Of a DNA stretch of 64,000 bases, positions 32,152 through 40,740 are shown one piece after another. The notes beneath the pieces were generated by a model that was given only the letters and a program-made list of their open reading frames with translations, was not told where the DNA came from and did no database searches. Positions within the stretch are counted from its first letter, which is position 1. Every line of letters starts with the position of its first letter. The DNA is from Clostridiales bacterium (GTDB lineage Bacteria; Bacillota; Clostridia; Christensenellales; Aristaeellaceae), in assembly GCA_015056255.1 (NCBI GenBank), contig SVGP01000010.1, positions 1 to 64,000 on the forward strand. Direction: 5' to 3'. Made by a program: the position numbers and the translations under genes.

Positions 32152-33702
32152 TTAGGAAATATCGTTTCCAAGCTCAAGGGAATAAAGCCACTTTATGCTG
32201 TCGCCGTCCTTGAGTGCATATTGGTCGCAGCCGATGGAGGGGGACTGACCGTTTACGTAATACTTCCAGCCGGACAGATCGCCGAAATCGAATTCGTAGA
32301 TATAACCGATGCCGACAATATAGATCATGCCTTCCGCGCCGGATTTTTCCATGTGGATTTTGTTGGTCTTGCAGGCTTCAATCAATACGTCATACACGGT
32401 GTCGCCTTCTGAAATGGAAAACTCCGTGGCAGGAAGAACCGTTCCGTCCTTCGGAATATGCATTTGATCGGTTGCGCCCGAAACGGTGTCGCATCGGATT
32501 TCAAGGGATACGCTTCCGATTCTATTTTCCCTTTGAACGGGCGCGGTGTAATAATTTTCCGCCGATTCAAAGTCGGAGAGGAAAATAAACGCGCAGAACG
32601 CGGCTAAAATAATGAAAATGAACAGGTAGTTTTTATAGCTGCGCTTTTTAAGAAGGAAAAAGACAAATGCAGAGGCAGCCGATATCAGAGCTGCGGCGCC
32701 TGCGGCAATCCACTTGTAGGCGGGAACAGATGAAGAAACCCTATGGGAAGCGGGCGCAATTTCCATTTTGTCAAAGGTGTAGAACGCGCTTTTTCCTTCA
32801 AGCATTCGCTCGTACGCCACAAGGCCGTACAGCGTCTGAACCGTCGCCATCGGGCTTTCAGCGCCGCCAAGCGTATGGGAAAACGCGAAGGAAGGAAGCT
32901 TAAAACGTTCAAGCGCGTCTAAAAGCGTATATCCGTTTTTGATAAACCGGCTGTCTGAAAAGGGATCAATACCCATAGCCGTTAATGCAACGACGACCTG
33001 CGACACGCTTTCGGGATTGGATACGCCGTAGCTTTTGTAGCCTGCGTCTTCATCCTGAAGCTTTGAAAGAAGGCTTAATCCGCGGTCGAGGGCGGCTTGT
33101 ACGTCCGCACGAGCGTTTCTGTAGGGGGCGAGCGCCTGCATGGTCATGGCGGTTACGTCCACATTTCCGATGCTTCCGGACAATGCCCAGCCGCCGTCCT
33201 CAAACTGGATTGACAGAAGGGAATCGATGATTTCATCCTCGGTATGCATTTCGGATACAAATCCGTTGTGAATAAGATGCAGGCCGTATACCCGGCTCAT
33301 GATGCCCTGCGCGCCGATGGTCTGGTCGGTTTCTAATTGAATGGATGAAATGTCCGCGCCGATTGCAATGAGCGCCAACGCAAATTTCTGCCGCGTGACG
33401 GCGGCCTTTGGGGAAGTATTTTCAAAAGAGGAAACTAGAAAATCCCTGATGGACGATAAATCATAAGCGCCCATCTGACGCAGGGTGATCGCATACCAGT
33501 CTGCCGCAGGCGCGCTTGACAGAGAAGAGGAGATCCAGCTTTGCATTTCCTGTTCACCAGTTAAAGACGCGCAAACGCCGCCGATCAGGTTTTTAACCCG
33601 ATCAGCGGTGCTTTCAAGATCAGTATTCATTTCCGCTTGTGCTGAAAAAACCGAAAACAGGCATGACAGGCACAGGAAAAACAATAATAATCTCTTTTTC
33701 AT
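32152..33702 (-). CDS. Membrane-anchored intrinsic factor/transcobalamin-like protein (alpha/alpha domain plus DUF4430)
   Basis: 516 residues. Signal peptide 1-23 (ending AQA). Residues ~30-305 are helical pairs of the terpenoid-cyclase/prenyltransferase type (LLSIQFEDGGWALSGSIGNV, TAMTMQALAPY, LDRGLSLLSKLQDEDAGYKS). Two membrane helices follow (~331-351, ~359-376) with the positive loop KKRSYKNY. Residues ~395-512 are a DUF4430 domain ending GWKYYVNGQSPSIGCDQYAL, KDGDSIKWLYS. Vertebrate intrinsic factor and transcobalamin are an alpha6/alpha6 barrel plus a DUF4430-related beta domain that clamp B12 between them. The hairpin anchor would put both halves outside the cell. Cobalamin capture is inferred from fold and riboswitch. 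Confidence 0.8.
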   Translation of the reverse strand: MKKRLLLFFLCLSCLFSVFSAQAEMNTDLESTADRVKNLIGGVCASLTGEQEMQSWISSSLSSAPAADWYAITLRQMGAYDLSSIRDFLVSSFENTSPKAAVTRQKFALALIAIGADISSIQLETDQTIGAQGIMSRVYGLHLIHNGFVSEMHTEDEIIDSLLSIQFEDGGWALSGSIGNVDVTAMTMQALAPYRNARADVQAALDRGLSLLSKLQDEDAGYKSYGVSNPESVSQVVVALTAMGIDPFSDSRFIKNGYTLLDALERFKLPSFAFSHTLGGAESPMATVQTLYGLVAYERMLEGKSAFYTFDKMEIAPASHRVSSSVPAYKWIAAGAAALISAASAFVFFLLKKRSYKNYLFIFIILAAFCAFIFLSDFESAENYYTAPVQRENRIGSVSLEIRCDTVSGATDQMHIPKDGTVLPATEFSISEGDTVYDVLIEACKTNKIHMEKSGAEGMIYIVGIGYIYEFDFGDLSGWKYYVNGQSPSIGCDQYALKDGDSIKWLYSLELGNDIS

Positions 33703-33706
33703 GGAT

Positions 33707-34399
33707 TTATTCCTGAACGACCGTAATTACGCAAACGGGAGAAACAAGGTTCATGTTTTCGCTGGCCGCGCTTACGACGTATACGCCCGCCTCCTCAAAG
33801 GTGAGCTCGAAAACGCCGCCTTCTGCGGTTGCGACGTTGGCTTCTGCACCGTTTACCGTTACGCGCGCGCCTTCAACGGGCAGAACCACTGGATTCCACA
33901 TTTCGTCATAGCCTGCGGCGGAAAGGGCGAGAGATACGGCTTCGCCGACCTTGACTTCCAGGGCGGCCTTGTCAAAGAAGGAGTAGGTATCCGTCCAGCC
34001 AACCAAATCGGTGAAAGCATAGGCTTTAACATGGTCGCCTTCCTTGATGGCGTCCTGAAGGCTTAAAGGGGATGCATCGTTTACCATATAGCCGTAGCTG
34101 CCACCGTTGTCAACGCCCCAGAGGAGGGTGAGAGAAAGACCGTACTCGGTGGGAACATAGGCGAAAGCTTCCGCGCCGTTTTCATGCTTTGCGGCGTGTG
34201 CGCAGGCGAGCGCGTCGGCGATCGTAATTGCGCCGTCGTTGTCCTGATCGGTTACGAAAATGGGTTCATAGGCGAGGACAAGCGCGTTTTCATCATTCGT
34301 GATGGACACAAACGCGTTTACGCCTGCGGGCGCTTCCTCTGCAAAAGCGAGGGAGAAAAGGAAAACGAGGGCGAGAACGAGAGATGCGATCTTCTTCAT
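33707..34399 (-). CDS. Secreted DUF4430-like protein
   Basis: 230 residues with a signal peptide (KKIASLVLALVFLFSLAFA). The middle region has DQDNDGAITIADALACAHAA, a dockerin/EF-hand-like calcium loop inside a DUF4430-like domain, then YGYMVNDASPLSLQDAIKEG. The C-terminal ~70 residues are an Ig-like beta domain (VEGARVTVNGAEANV ... GVFELTFEEAGVYVV). No wall anchor, so probably exported and soluble. It lies just before the intrinsic-factor-like gene and may hand over the ligand. Its N-terminal calls are tentative. Confidence 0.7.
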   Translation of the reverse strand: MKKIASLVLALVFLFSLAFAEEAPAGVNAFVSITNDENALVLAYEPIFVTDQDNDGAITIADALACAHAAKHENGAEAFAYVPTEYGLSLTLLWGVDNGGSYGYMVNDASPLSLQDAIKEGDHVKAYAFTDLVGWTDTYSFFDKAALEVKVGEAVSLALSAAGYDEMWNPVVLPVEGARVTVNGAEANVATAEGGVFELTFEEAGVYVVSAASENMNLVSPVCVITVVQE

Positions 34400-34463
34400 G
34401 CTGGTGTACCTCTTTTTTTTAGATTTTATGGAAAGCGGTTTTGATCCGCCAGACCATCGGTGA

Positions 34464-34676
34464 TTATTTCCGCTTGCGCTTTGCTGATTTGTCGTCTTTT
34501 GTTTTTACTTCCTTAAGCCCCGCTTTTTCAAGCGCGCGGGGCCAGGGACCCAAGAACGCCTTGATTCGGGCGCGGTCGGCTTCTATAAAGTCGGTCTTTA
34601 AAGGAAGCCTTCCGATTTCAGCGGCTTTATCTATAAGCATTTGAATTGCCCATCCGATATTTTTATCATCCGGCAT
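34464..34676 (-). CDS. Small protein with one homing-endonuclease-associated repeat
   Basis: About 70 residues from ATG 34676 (GGGAG eight bases upstream); the longer frame would begin inside the riboswitch terminator. The pattern AAEIGRLPLKTDFIEADRAR, then IKAFLGPWPRALEKAGLKE matches the short DNA-binding repeat found next to HNH homing nucleases, here without any nuclease. A basic tail follows. It is the first gene after the cobalamin riboswitch, so it may be a B12-responsive DNA-binding protein or an insertion relic. Confidence 0.65.
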   Translation of the reverse strand: MPDDKNIGWAIQMLIDKAAEIGRLPLKTDFIEADRARIKAFLGPWPRALEKAGLKEVKTKDDKSAKRKRK

Positions 34677-34692
34677 AATCATTCTCCCAAAC

Positions 34693-34726
34693 AAAAATAC
34701 TCTTCCGAAAACAAATCGGAAGAGTA
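34693..34726 (-). terminator. Expression-platform terminator of the cobalamin riboswitch
   Basis: Minus strand TACTCTTCCGA pairs with TCGGAAGAGTA and is followed by a T run. It ends 17 nt before the first gene, so ligand binding should terminate the whole B12 operon. Confidence 0.85.
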
Positions 34727-34819
34727 CAACAGATTTAAAAAGCGGACGCATGAAAAATACAGCTCTAAATGCTTTTTTCAATCGGCTGCACTCTTCACGC
34801 TAAATTGTGATTACCGGCT

Positions 34820-35004
34820 AAATGACGCGGCAGGTATCCTGACTTATGACAACGAAGATTTTTCTTCGGAAAAGCGCCCTTCTCAGGGAAAATCCCCAAT
34901 GGATATGCGCTTTTATTCTCATCAAATACAGTAATAGCGGTTGTTCCGGACTCTGACCGGATTCCCTTTTGACTACTTGGCGATTGGCCGTTCGCACCGC
35001 GCTT
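34820..35004 (-). promoter_or_regulatory. Cobalamin riboswitch
   Basis: Minus strand shows the B12 aptamer marks in order: GCGCGGTGCGAAC, AAAAGGGAATCCGGT with its AGAGTCCGG partner, a CCATTGGGG/GAAGGGCGC region, and the B12 box AGTCAGGATACCTGCC followed by CGTCATTTAGCCGG. The boundaries are approximate. It controls the downstream DUF4430, intrinsic-factor-like and ECF genes by transcription termination. Confidence 0.93.
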
Positions 35005-35028
35005 TAGAAATATTTATTTGTCAAACGT

Positions 35029-35057
35029 ATTTTAACACCTTGAAAATGGAATGTCAA
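35029..35057 (-). promoter_or_regulatory. Promoter of the B12 operon
   Basis: Minus strand TTGACA (35052-35057), 17-nt spacer, TAAAAT (35029-35034). Confidence 0.85.
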
Positions 35058-35063
35058 TACAAA

Positions 35064-35552
35064 TTATAAAAGAAGACTGAACTTTTCAAAACGCTTCCAG
35101 ACGGTGGGCACGAATTCGCCGCTTTCATAAAGCGTTCGGAGCGTTTTCTCCTTCACCCATTTAGCGTCTGTGGTTTCCAAAGGGGAGAGTGTGAGATCCT
35201 CTATTTCAACGTCCTTTTCAAGATAAAAAATATCCTGAAAATAGTTTTTGCGTATATTGGTCGCGATGAAGCGAAACTCGCTCTCATCGGCGAGGATGCC
35301 TGTTTCTTCGAAAAGTTCGCGCCTGATGGACGAAAGTGTGTTTTCGCCCGATAACGTTCCGCCGCCGGTAAATTCCCAGAAGCCGCCGAATTTTTTGTCC
35401 GGATGGCGTTTGGTGATCAGAAATTCGCCTTTGGAATTTCGTACCCACACCTCGGAGCACACATAGTATTCGCCGTCTTTAAACGGCTCGCCGCGCGCGA
35501 TGGTGCGCCCGGTGATGTGTCTGTGTTCGTCGTAGATGTCCCAGATTTCCAT
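35064..35552 (-). CDS. Nudix hydrolase
   Basis: 162 residues from ATG 35552 with GGAGGAGAAGCAC upstream. The Nudix box is intact: GGTLSGENTLSSIRRELFEE, then TGI. The preceding WDIYDEHRHITGRTIARGE pattern occurs in Nudix proteins annotated as IDI-like or NUDIX hydrolases of Firmicutes. It hydrolyses a nucleoside diphosphate derivative; substrate unknown. Monocistronic. Confidence 0.92.
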   Translation of the reverse strand: MEIWDIYDEHRHITGRTIARGEPFKDGEYYVCSEVWVRNSKGEFLITKRHPDKKFGGFWEFTGGGTLSGENTLSSIRRELFEETGILADESEFRFIATNIRKNYFQDIFYLEKDVEIEDLTLSPLETTDAKWVKEKTLRTLYESGEFVPTVWKRFEKFSLLL

Positions 35553-35854
35553 GTGCTTCTCCTCCATCCGGCTGATGTTTAATGCTGAATTGATGTGGAT
35601 TTTAAGAAATCAAAAGTTCATCAAGCGCTTTTTCAAATTCGAAAAGCATTCTTTGCGCGCTTTCATGTACGCTACTTAAGATGCTTTGTTCCTGAAAAGA
35701 ATATCCTTACGTTTACTATTATTATACGATTCCCGTCAAGATCAGGGACAGGGGTTCCTTAAGCAATTTGTTTTGATATTCCGCCTGAATCGCTTTCAAT
35801 TGCACGCCTTCGGTGATATAATAGAGGTAAATATTGATTTCAAGGGGCGATTTT
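35553..35854. other. Intergenic region with a short degenerate coding remnant
   Basis: No full gene. On the minus strand about 35606-35705 encodes 33 codons (ending RMLFEFEKALDELLIS) with an in-frame stop just upstream and no start codon, which looks like the tail of a lost gene. The rest is AT-rich and probably holds the promoter of the glycosidase gene. Confidence 0.4.
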
Positions 35855-37801
35855 ATGCAAAAGAAAATCGTTAGCGCTTTTGACCCTGTCTTTTTGGTTC
35901 GGGCGGACGGCTTTTCGCCGGTCATGACGCCGAACGGCGACTTTTTCAGGCTCTATCTTGACTATTGCGCGCCCGGAAAAAACAGGGAGCTTGCCGTGTG
36001 CGCAAGCCGGCAGCCCGCGCCCGAAGTGATTTCTTCGAGCGACGGATATCAGATAATCTATCCATATTTACTGGCGGAGGACGGAACGAAGCACGATATC
36101 CGCCTTACATTGTCGTCAGAAACGGACGAGAAAGGCGCGGTTCATTTTGCGTTTGAAGTACAAAACAATTCTTCTGCGCGCGTCAACGAGGTTCAATATC
36201 CGCTTCTGGATTTTTCGAAGCTCGGAGACGACTTTCAAAACGATATTTTATACCTGCCCGACGGGCTTGGAAGAAAGATCGTCAATCCCCATCTGGATAC
36301 GCAGCTTTCGCACACCGAATATATGGCGGCGGATTACAAAAACATCGTAAAGATGTACAAATACCCCGGTCAATTGTCGATGCCCTGGGCGGCGCTTCAA
36401 TCTGGCGCGCACACTTTGTATCTTGGGTCTCACTCAAAAACCTGGCGGCAGATTTCAATCATCACGGAAACAGAACCCAGACAGGAAGAAGAAAACCGCT
36501 TTATGCTCGGCATTGCTTCTTATCCGGCAGTGATGTCCGGCGAAACGCTTGCCTACGACGGGTTTACGTTCGCTCTTTTTGAAGGAGACTGGCGCGAGGG
36601 CGCTGACCTTTACAGAAAATGGGCCGAAAGCGCTTGGCTTACGCCCATCCGCCATAAAAAGTCCATTGAAAACCTGAACGGCTGGCAGCGCATCATCATG
36701 AAGCACCAATTCGGCGAAATTTATTTAAAATACGAGGATCTTCCGCGCGTTTTCCGAGCCGGAAAAAAGTATGGCATCAATATGATCCTTCTTTTTGCAT
36801 GGTGGGAGGAGGGCATGGACAACGGGTATCCGAATTATCAGCCGAGCGAGGATCTGGGCGGCGCCGAGGCGCTGAGGCGCGCCATTCAAACCATAAACGA
36901 CGAGGGCGGACAGGTGATTTTGTACGCAAACGGACACATCATCGATATTTCAACCGAGTATTATAAAACCGAAGGATATAAATACACCACCAAAGACATC
37001 GATGGAAACGACTACCGCGAGCACTATATGTTTTCAAACTCAGGCACGATCCTTAAAATGGGCAACAAATCCTTCGCCGCAGGCTGCTACGGCACGAAAG
37101 AGTGGCCGGAAAAGATCATGGAGATCGAAAAAAGGCATCTGGCGCTCGGCTCAAACGGAACCTTCTTTGATCAATTGGGCTGCGGGTTTTATCTGTGCTT
37201 TGACAAAAACCATTCGCATGGAAACCGCATTGACATCGACCCGGAATTGAGACTTCCAACGGTAAAAAAGATACAGGAAGGCCTCAATGGCGATCAGTGG
37301 TTCGGCACCGAATGGGTGATCGACCGCATGAGTCCGCACGTGGATTTCACCCATGGCTGCGGCTGCGGCATGACCTATACGCCGGACGCATATCCGTATC
37401 TGTTCAGATATGCGTTTCCCGAAATCATCACGTCCAACCGCTTTTTGCACGATGAAAAAAGGGGCTGGAAGAAGCATCTGAATTACGCGTTTGTGTTCGG
37501 CCTCATTTACGACGTGTCCATCTACCGCTGCAGGGCGTCGCTTCTGGACGCGCCCGTTTTCGGTGAATACGTGAAAACGCTTGTGGACATGAGAAGAAAA
37601 TATTTAAACCATTTTATCTACGGAAAATTCAACACGCCGTCTTTTGTGCTTCCCGAAAAAATCTGGGGCGCGGAGTATACTTTTGAGGGAGACGCCGTCA
37701 TCGCCCTTTGGAACGACACGGAAAACGATTATGTGTTGCCGGTCGGAAGGGACAAAGGAAGCGTCTTGCGGGCAGGGGAAGTGAATATTTTCCGTGTGTG
37801 A
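35855..37801 (+). CDS. Putative glycoside hydrolase (DUF6259-like)
   Basis: 648 residues from ATG 35855 (SD AAGGGG). The N-terminal third is beta-rich, as in a super-sandwich domain; the middle is a TIM-barrel pattern (KYGINMILLFAWWEEGMDNG, GQVILYANGHIID, NGTFFDQLGCGF, WFGTEWVIDRMSP), and a beta domain closes it. Candidate acids are the Asp in FFDQ and the Glu/Asp in TEWVID. No signal peptide, so it acts on imported sugars. First gene of a catabolic operon with mutarotase, dehydratase and SDR genes. Confidence 0.72.
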   Translation: MQKKIVSAFDPVFLVRADGFSPVMTPNGDFFRLYLDYCAPGKNRELAVCASRQPAPEVISSSDGYQIIYPYLLAEDGTKHDIRLTLSSETDEKGAVHFAFEVQNNSSARVNEVQYPLLDFSKLGDDFQNDILYLPDGLGRKIVNPHLDTQLSHTEYMAADYKNIVKMYKYPGQLSMPWAALQSGAHTLYLGSHSKTWRQISIITETEPRQEEENRFMLGIASYPAVMSGETLAYDGFTFALFEGDWREGADLYRKWAESAWLTPIRHKKSIENLNGWQRIIMKHQFGEIYLKYEDLPRVFRAGKKYGINMILLFAWWEEGMDNGYPNYQPSEDLGGAEALRRAIQTINDEGGQVILYANGHIIDISTEYYKTEGYKYTTKDIDGNDYREHYMFSNSGTILKMGNKSFAAGCYGTKEWPEKIMEIEKRHLALGSNGTFFDQLGCGFYLCFDKNHSHGNRIDIDPELRLPTVKKIQEGLNGDQWFGTEWVIDRMSPHVDFTHGCGCGMTYTPDAYPYLFRYAFPEIITSNRFLHDEKRGWKKHLNYAFVFGLIYDVSIYRCRASLLDAPVFGEYVKTLVDMRRKYLNHFIYGKFNTPSFVLPEKIWGAEYTFEGDAVIALWNDTENDYVLPVGRDKGSVLRAGEVNIFRV

Positions 37802-38657
37802 TTATTGGAATGATTCCGTACGCCTCCGCTATGAAAAATGGGACGCCGAGATCTGGCCCTTTTTCGGCATGAATACAGTCAGCCTTCGGTTTGACGGGCG
37901 GGAACTTCTGAGAAAGCCTGAAAATGCGGGTGCGCTTTCGGACAGCCCATATCTTTACGGCATCCCGCTTCTGTTTCCAGCCAACCGCGTGGCTGGAGGA
38001 ACGTTTGCGTTTATGGGGAAAACTCATCGGCTTCCAATCAACGAACCGGCTCGGAACAACCATATTCACGGGCTGATGTATAACGCGCCGTTTCGAATTG
38101 TTAATAAAACGCAAAAAAGCGTGGAGGCTGAATACATAAACAAAGGCGAGCGGTATCCGTTTCCTTTTAAAATGACGATTGTGGATGCGCTTTCGGAGAA
38201 GGGATACGAAAGGAAAATAAGCATTTTAAACACCTCAGACAATCCCTTTCCGTATACGCTTGCCTTTCATACGTCTTTTCTGGAGCCCGAAACGCTCAGC
38301 GTTTTCGTGAAAGACCGGTTTTTGTGCGATGAAAATTACATCCCGACGGGCAAGATAGCCGAGCTTAACAATACAGAGAAACAGTATATAAAGGGCGTGA
38401 AGCTTAAAAATCTTGCGCTTTCGGGGTTTTACAGGATGGGCGAAAATGCTGCGCGACTTGACGATATTCTGTTTTCCGTATCGGAAAACTTTGACGAATG
38501 GATTTTGTTTAATGCCGGCGGCGACAAGGGCTTTGTGTGCGTGGAGCCACAGGCAGGCGAAGTGAATGGATTAAACACAAAAAGCGGATGCAGAATTTTA
38601 AGGGAAGGGGAAACGCATACATATACCCTTTCCATCAGTCAGGAGGAAAAGAATTGA
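37794..38657 (+). CDS. Aldose 1-epimerase family protein
   Basis: 287 residues from a GTG at 37794, overlapping the glycosidase stop by 8 nt; the SD is not obvious, so the start is uncertain. Galactose-mutarotase fold: GIPLLFPANRVAGGTF, NNHIHGLMYNAPF with the catalytic His, and a later VEPQAGEVNGLN with the catalytic Glu region. It interconverts anomers of the sugar released by the neighbouring glycosidase. Confidence 0.88.
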   Translation: MCDYWNDSVRLRYEKWDAEIWPFFGMNTVSLRFDGRELLRKPENAGALSDSPYLYGIPLLFPANRVAGGTFAFMGKTHRLPINEPARNNHIHGLMYNAPFRIVNKTQKSVEAEYINKGERYPFPFKMTIVDALSEKGYERKISILNTSDNPFPYTLAFHTSFLEPETLSVFVKDRFLCDENYIPTGKIAELNNTEKQYIKGVKLKNLALSGFYRMGENAARLDDILFSVSENFDEWILFNAGGDKGFVCVEPQAGEVNGLNTKSGCRILREGETHTYTLSISQEEKN

Positions 38658-39814
38658 AGATCACGGACATCAAAACCTTTTTGGTGGATTGCTTTCGCAC
38701 CAACTGGGCGTTTGTGAAGGTATATACCGACGAAGGCATTACGGGCATCGGCGAGGCTACGCTTGAATACAAGGAAAAATCCTTAGTCGGCGCGGTTGAG
38801 CACATCAAGGAAGCGCTCATCGGAAAAGACCCCACCAATATCGAAAGAATCGCCCACGACATTTACAGGGATTCCTACTGGCGAAACGGCCCTGTGCTCA
38901 TGAGCGCATTGTCAGCAGTTGAGATGGCGCTTTGGGATATTCTCGGAAAAAGCCTGAACGCTCCGGTTTACAAGCTTCTCGGCGGGAAAACCATGGACAA
39001 GGTGCGCATTTACGTAAACGGCTGGTTTGCAGGCGCAAAAACGCCGGAGGAATTCGGGCAGAAGGCCGCCATAGCCGTCAAGCGCGGCATCACCGCCATG
39101 AAGTGGGATCCGTTTGGAAAAAGCTATCTTGAGATTTCGAATAAAGACCTTGACACCGCGCTTAAGTGCATCCAAGCCGTGCGCGAGGCGGCGGGCGACG
39201 GCGTGGATCTTTTGATTGAAGGCCATGGAAGGTTCAATGTGCCGACCGGCATCAAAATTGCAAAGGAGCTTGAACAATTTAAGCCCATGTGGTTTGAAGA
39301 GCCCACGCCGCCGGACAATCTTGAAGCGCTCAAAGCCGTGCGCGATAAGTCGCCCGTAGCGATTTCTGCAGGCGAAAGGCTTTATAACCTTAAGCAGTTC
39401 AAGGACCTTTTTGAAATGCGCGCCGCCGATTACATTCAGCCCGACGTCAGCCACGCAGGCGGCATTATGGAGCTTAAGAAAATCGCTGCCATGGCCGACG
39501 CCTATTACATTCCCTTTGCGCCCCACAATCCGTCCGGCCCCGTGGCATGCGCGGCGAGTTTGCAGCTTGCAGCTTCAACAACCAATTTCTCGATTCTTGA
39601 AATCATGTATTCGGACGTTCCGTGGCGAAAGGACGTGACGAACGAAGCCCTTCATTACGAGGACGGATATATCGATATTCCCGACAAGCCCGGACTCGGC
39701 GTCGAAATCAACGAAGAGGAATGCTTGAAGCACCCCTATAAGCCCCATACGCTCAGACACTACACCGGCGCGCTCACGGATATCCGTCCGCCTGAAAGCG
39801 AATTTTACTTCTGA
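38654..39814 (+). CDS. Enolase-superfamily sugar acid dehydratase (galactonate dehydratase-like)
   Basis: 386 residues from TTG 38654 (AGGAGG upstream), overlapping the mutarotase stop as TTGA. Mandelate racemase subgroup: capping domain, then LIEGHGRF, WFEEPTPPDN, ISAGERLY, QPDVSHAGG and APHNPSGP. The metal ligands and the His in APHNP match galactonate dehydratase-like enzymes. It removes water from an aldonic acid to give a 2-keto-3-deoxy acid. Exact sugar unknown. Confidence 0.88.
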   Translation: MKITDIKTFLVDCFRTNWAFVKVYTDEGITGIGEATLEYKEKSLVGAVEHIKEALIGKDPTNIERIAHDIYRDSYWRNGPVLMSALSAVEMALWDILGKSLNAPVYKLLGGKTMDKVRIYVNGWFAGAKTPEEFGQKAAIAVKRGITAMKWDPFGKSYLEISNKDLDTALKCIQAVREAAGDGVDLLIEGHGRFNVPTGIKIAKELEQFKPMWFEEPTPPDNLEALKAVRDKSPVAISAGERLYNLKQFKDLFEMRAADYIQPDVSHAGGIMELKKIAAMADAYYIPFAPHNPSGPVACAASLQLAASTTNFSILEIMYSDVPWRKDVTNEALHYEDGYIDIPDKPGLGVEINEEECLKHPYKPHTLRHYTGALTDIRPPESEFYF

Positions 39815-39825
39815 GGTGAAAAATT

Positions 39826-40632
39826 ATGAAAAAAGCGGTATTTGTAACCGGCGCAGCCACGGGAACAGGTCTTGCCTGCGCCGAAAGATTTGCTTTGGAA
39901 GGGTATGATGTATTCATCACCAGCCGTGAAGAAGGCAAAGCACAGGCGGCAGCCGAAGAAATCTCAAAAAAACACGGCGTTTTCGCAATGGGCTTCGGCC
40001 TTGAAGTGGGGAACGAGGATGCGGTCAAGGAAGTCTTTCAAAAAATCGACGAAACCGGAAGAATTGTCGAAACCGTCATCCTAAACGCCGCAAATCTCGG
40101 TTTCGGCACCGACCCTGCCAAAGGCATGAACTTTTTTGAAACCGACATTGAAGACATCCGAAACGTATTTGAAACCAACCTCATCTGGAATTACATGATC
40201 ATCCGCCAGGCGGCCATCAGAATGCGCGAAAACGGTAAGGGCGCAGTCGTCTTCATTTCTTCCAACACCGCTTACCGCGCCATTCCCAACCGCGCGGCCT
40301 ACGGCGCGTCCAAGGGCGGCATCAACGCCATGGCGCGTGCGCTGGCGGTAGACCTCGGCTTATACGGAATTCGTGTAAATGTGGTTCTTCCCGGCACCAT
40401 CAAGACCGAGCGTTGGAAAAAGATGGGCAGTAAGCAGATTGTAAACGGAAAGCTTACGCCTATTGGCGATATCTCTGATTTTGAGGATGTTGCAAACGCT
40501 GCATGGTATCTGGGCAGCGATCAGAGCAAAAACGTGACCGGCACGGAAATCACTGTGGACGGAGGAATGACGTGTCAGCTGTATCCGAGGTACTTAAATG
40601 TTTTGGCTCAGCGGTATCTGGAGGAGGAATAA
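39826..40632 (+). CDS. Short-chain dehydrogenase/reductase
   Basis: 268 residues. Cofactor loop TGAATGTG, structural NAAN, catalytic Ser in VVFISSNTAYR, and YGASKGG with the Tyr and Lys. Classical NAD(P)-dependent SDR; GTEITVDGGMT at the C terminus is usual. It lies 11 nt after the dehydratase and probably oxidises the sugar to the lactone/acid, or reduces a keto intermediate, in the same pathway. Confidence 0.9.
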   Translation: MKKAVFVTGAATGTGLACAERFALEGYDVFITSREEGKAQAAAEEISKKHGVFAMGFGLEVGNEDAVKEVFQKIDETGRIVETVILNAANLGFGTDPAKGMNFFETDIEDIRNVFETNLIWNYMIIRQAAIRMRENGKGAVVFISSNTAYRAIPNRAAYGASKGGINAMARALAVDLGLYGIRVNVVLPGTIKTERWKKMGSKQIVNGKLTPIGDISDFEDVANAAWYLGSDQSKNVTGTEITVDGGMTCQLYPRYLNVLAQRYLEEE

Positions 40633-40704
40633 ATGCGGCTTGATCAGCGGCGTTTCGCTGCATAAAGTGATGTTTGCCTTGGGAAAGAGATCATGCGCCT
40701 CCAT

Positions 40705-40740
40705 AAGAAAAGAACGGCATTTTTTGCCGTTCTTTTCTTA
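40705..40740. terminator. Terminator between SDR operon and ssrA
   Basis: AAGAAAAGAACGGC pairs with GCCGTTCTTTTCTT, with T-rich ends. It can stop both the plus-strand operon and the minus-strand tmRNA. Confidence 0.85.

Noticed and set aside
35606..35705. Minus-strand 33-codon frame upstream of the Nudix gene
   Set aside because: No start codon and an in-frame stop just upstream; at most a gene remnant, mentioned in the gap entry.
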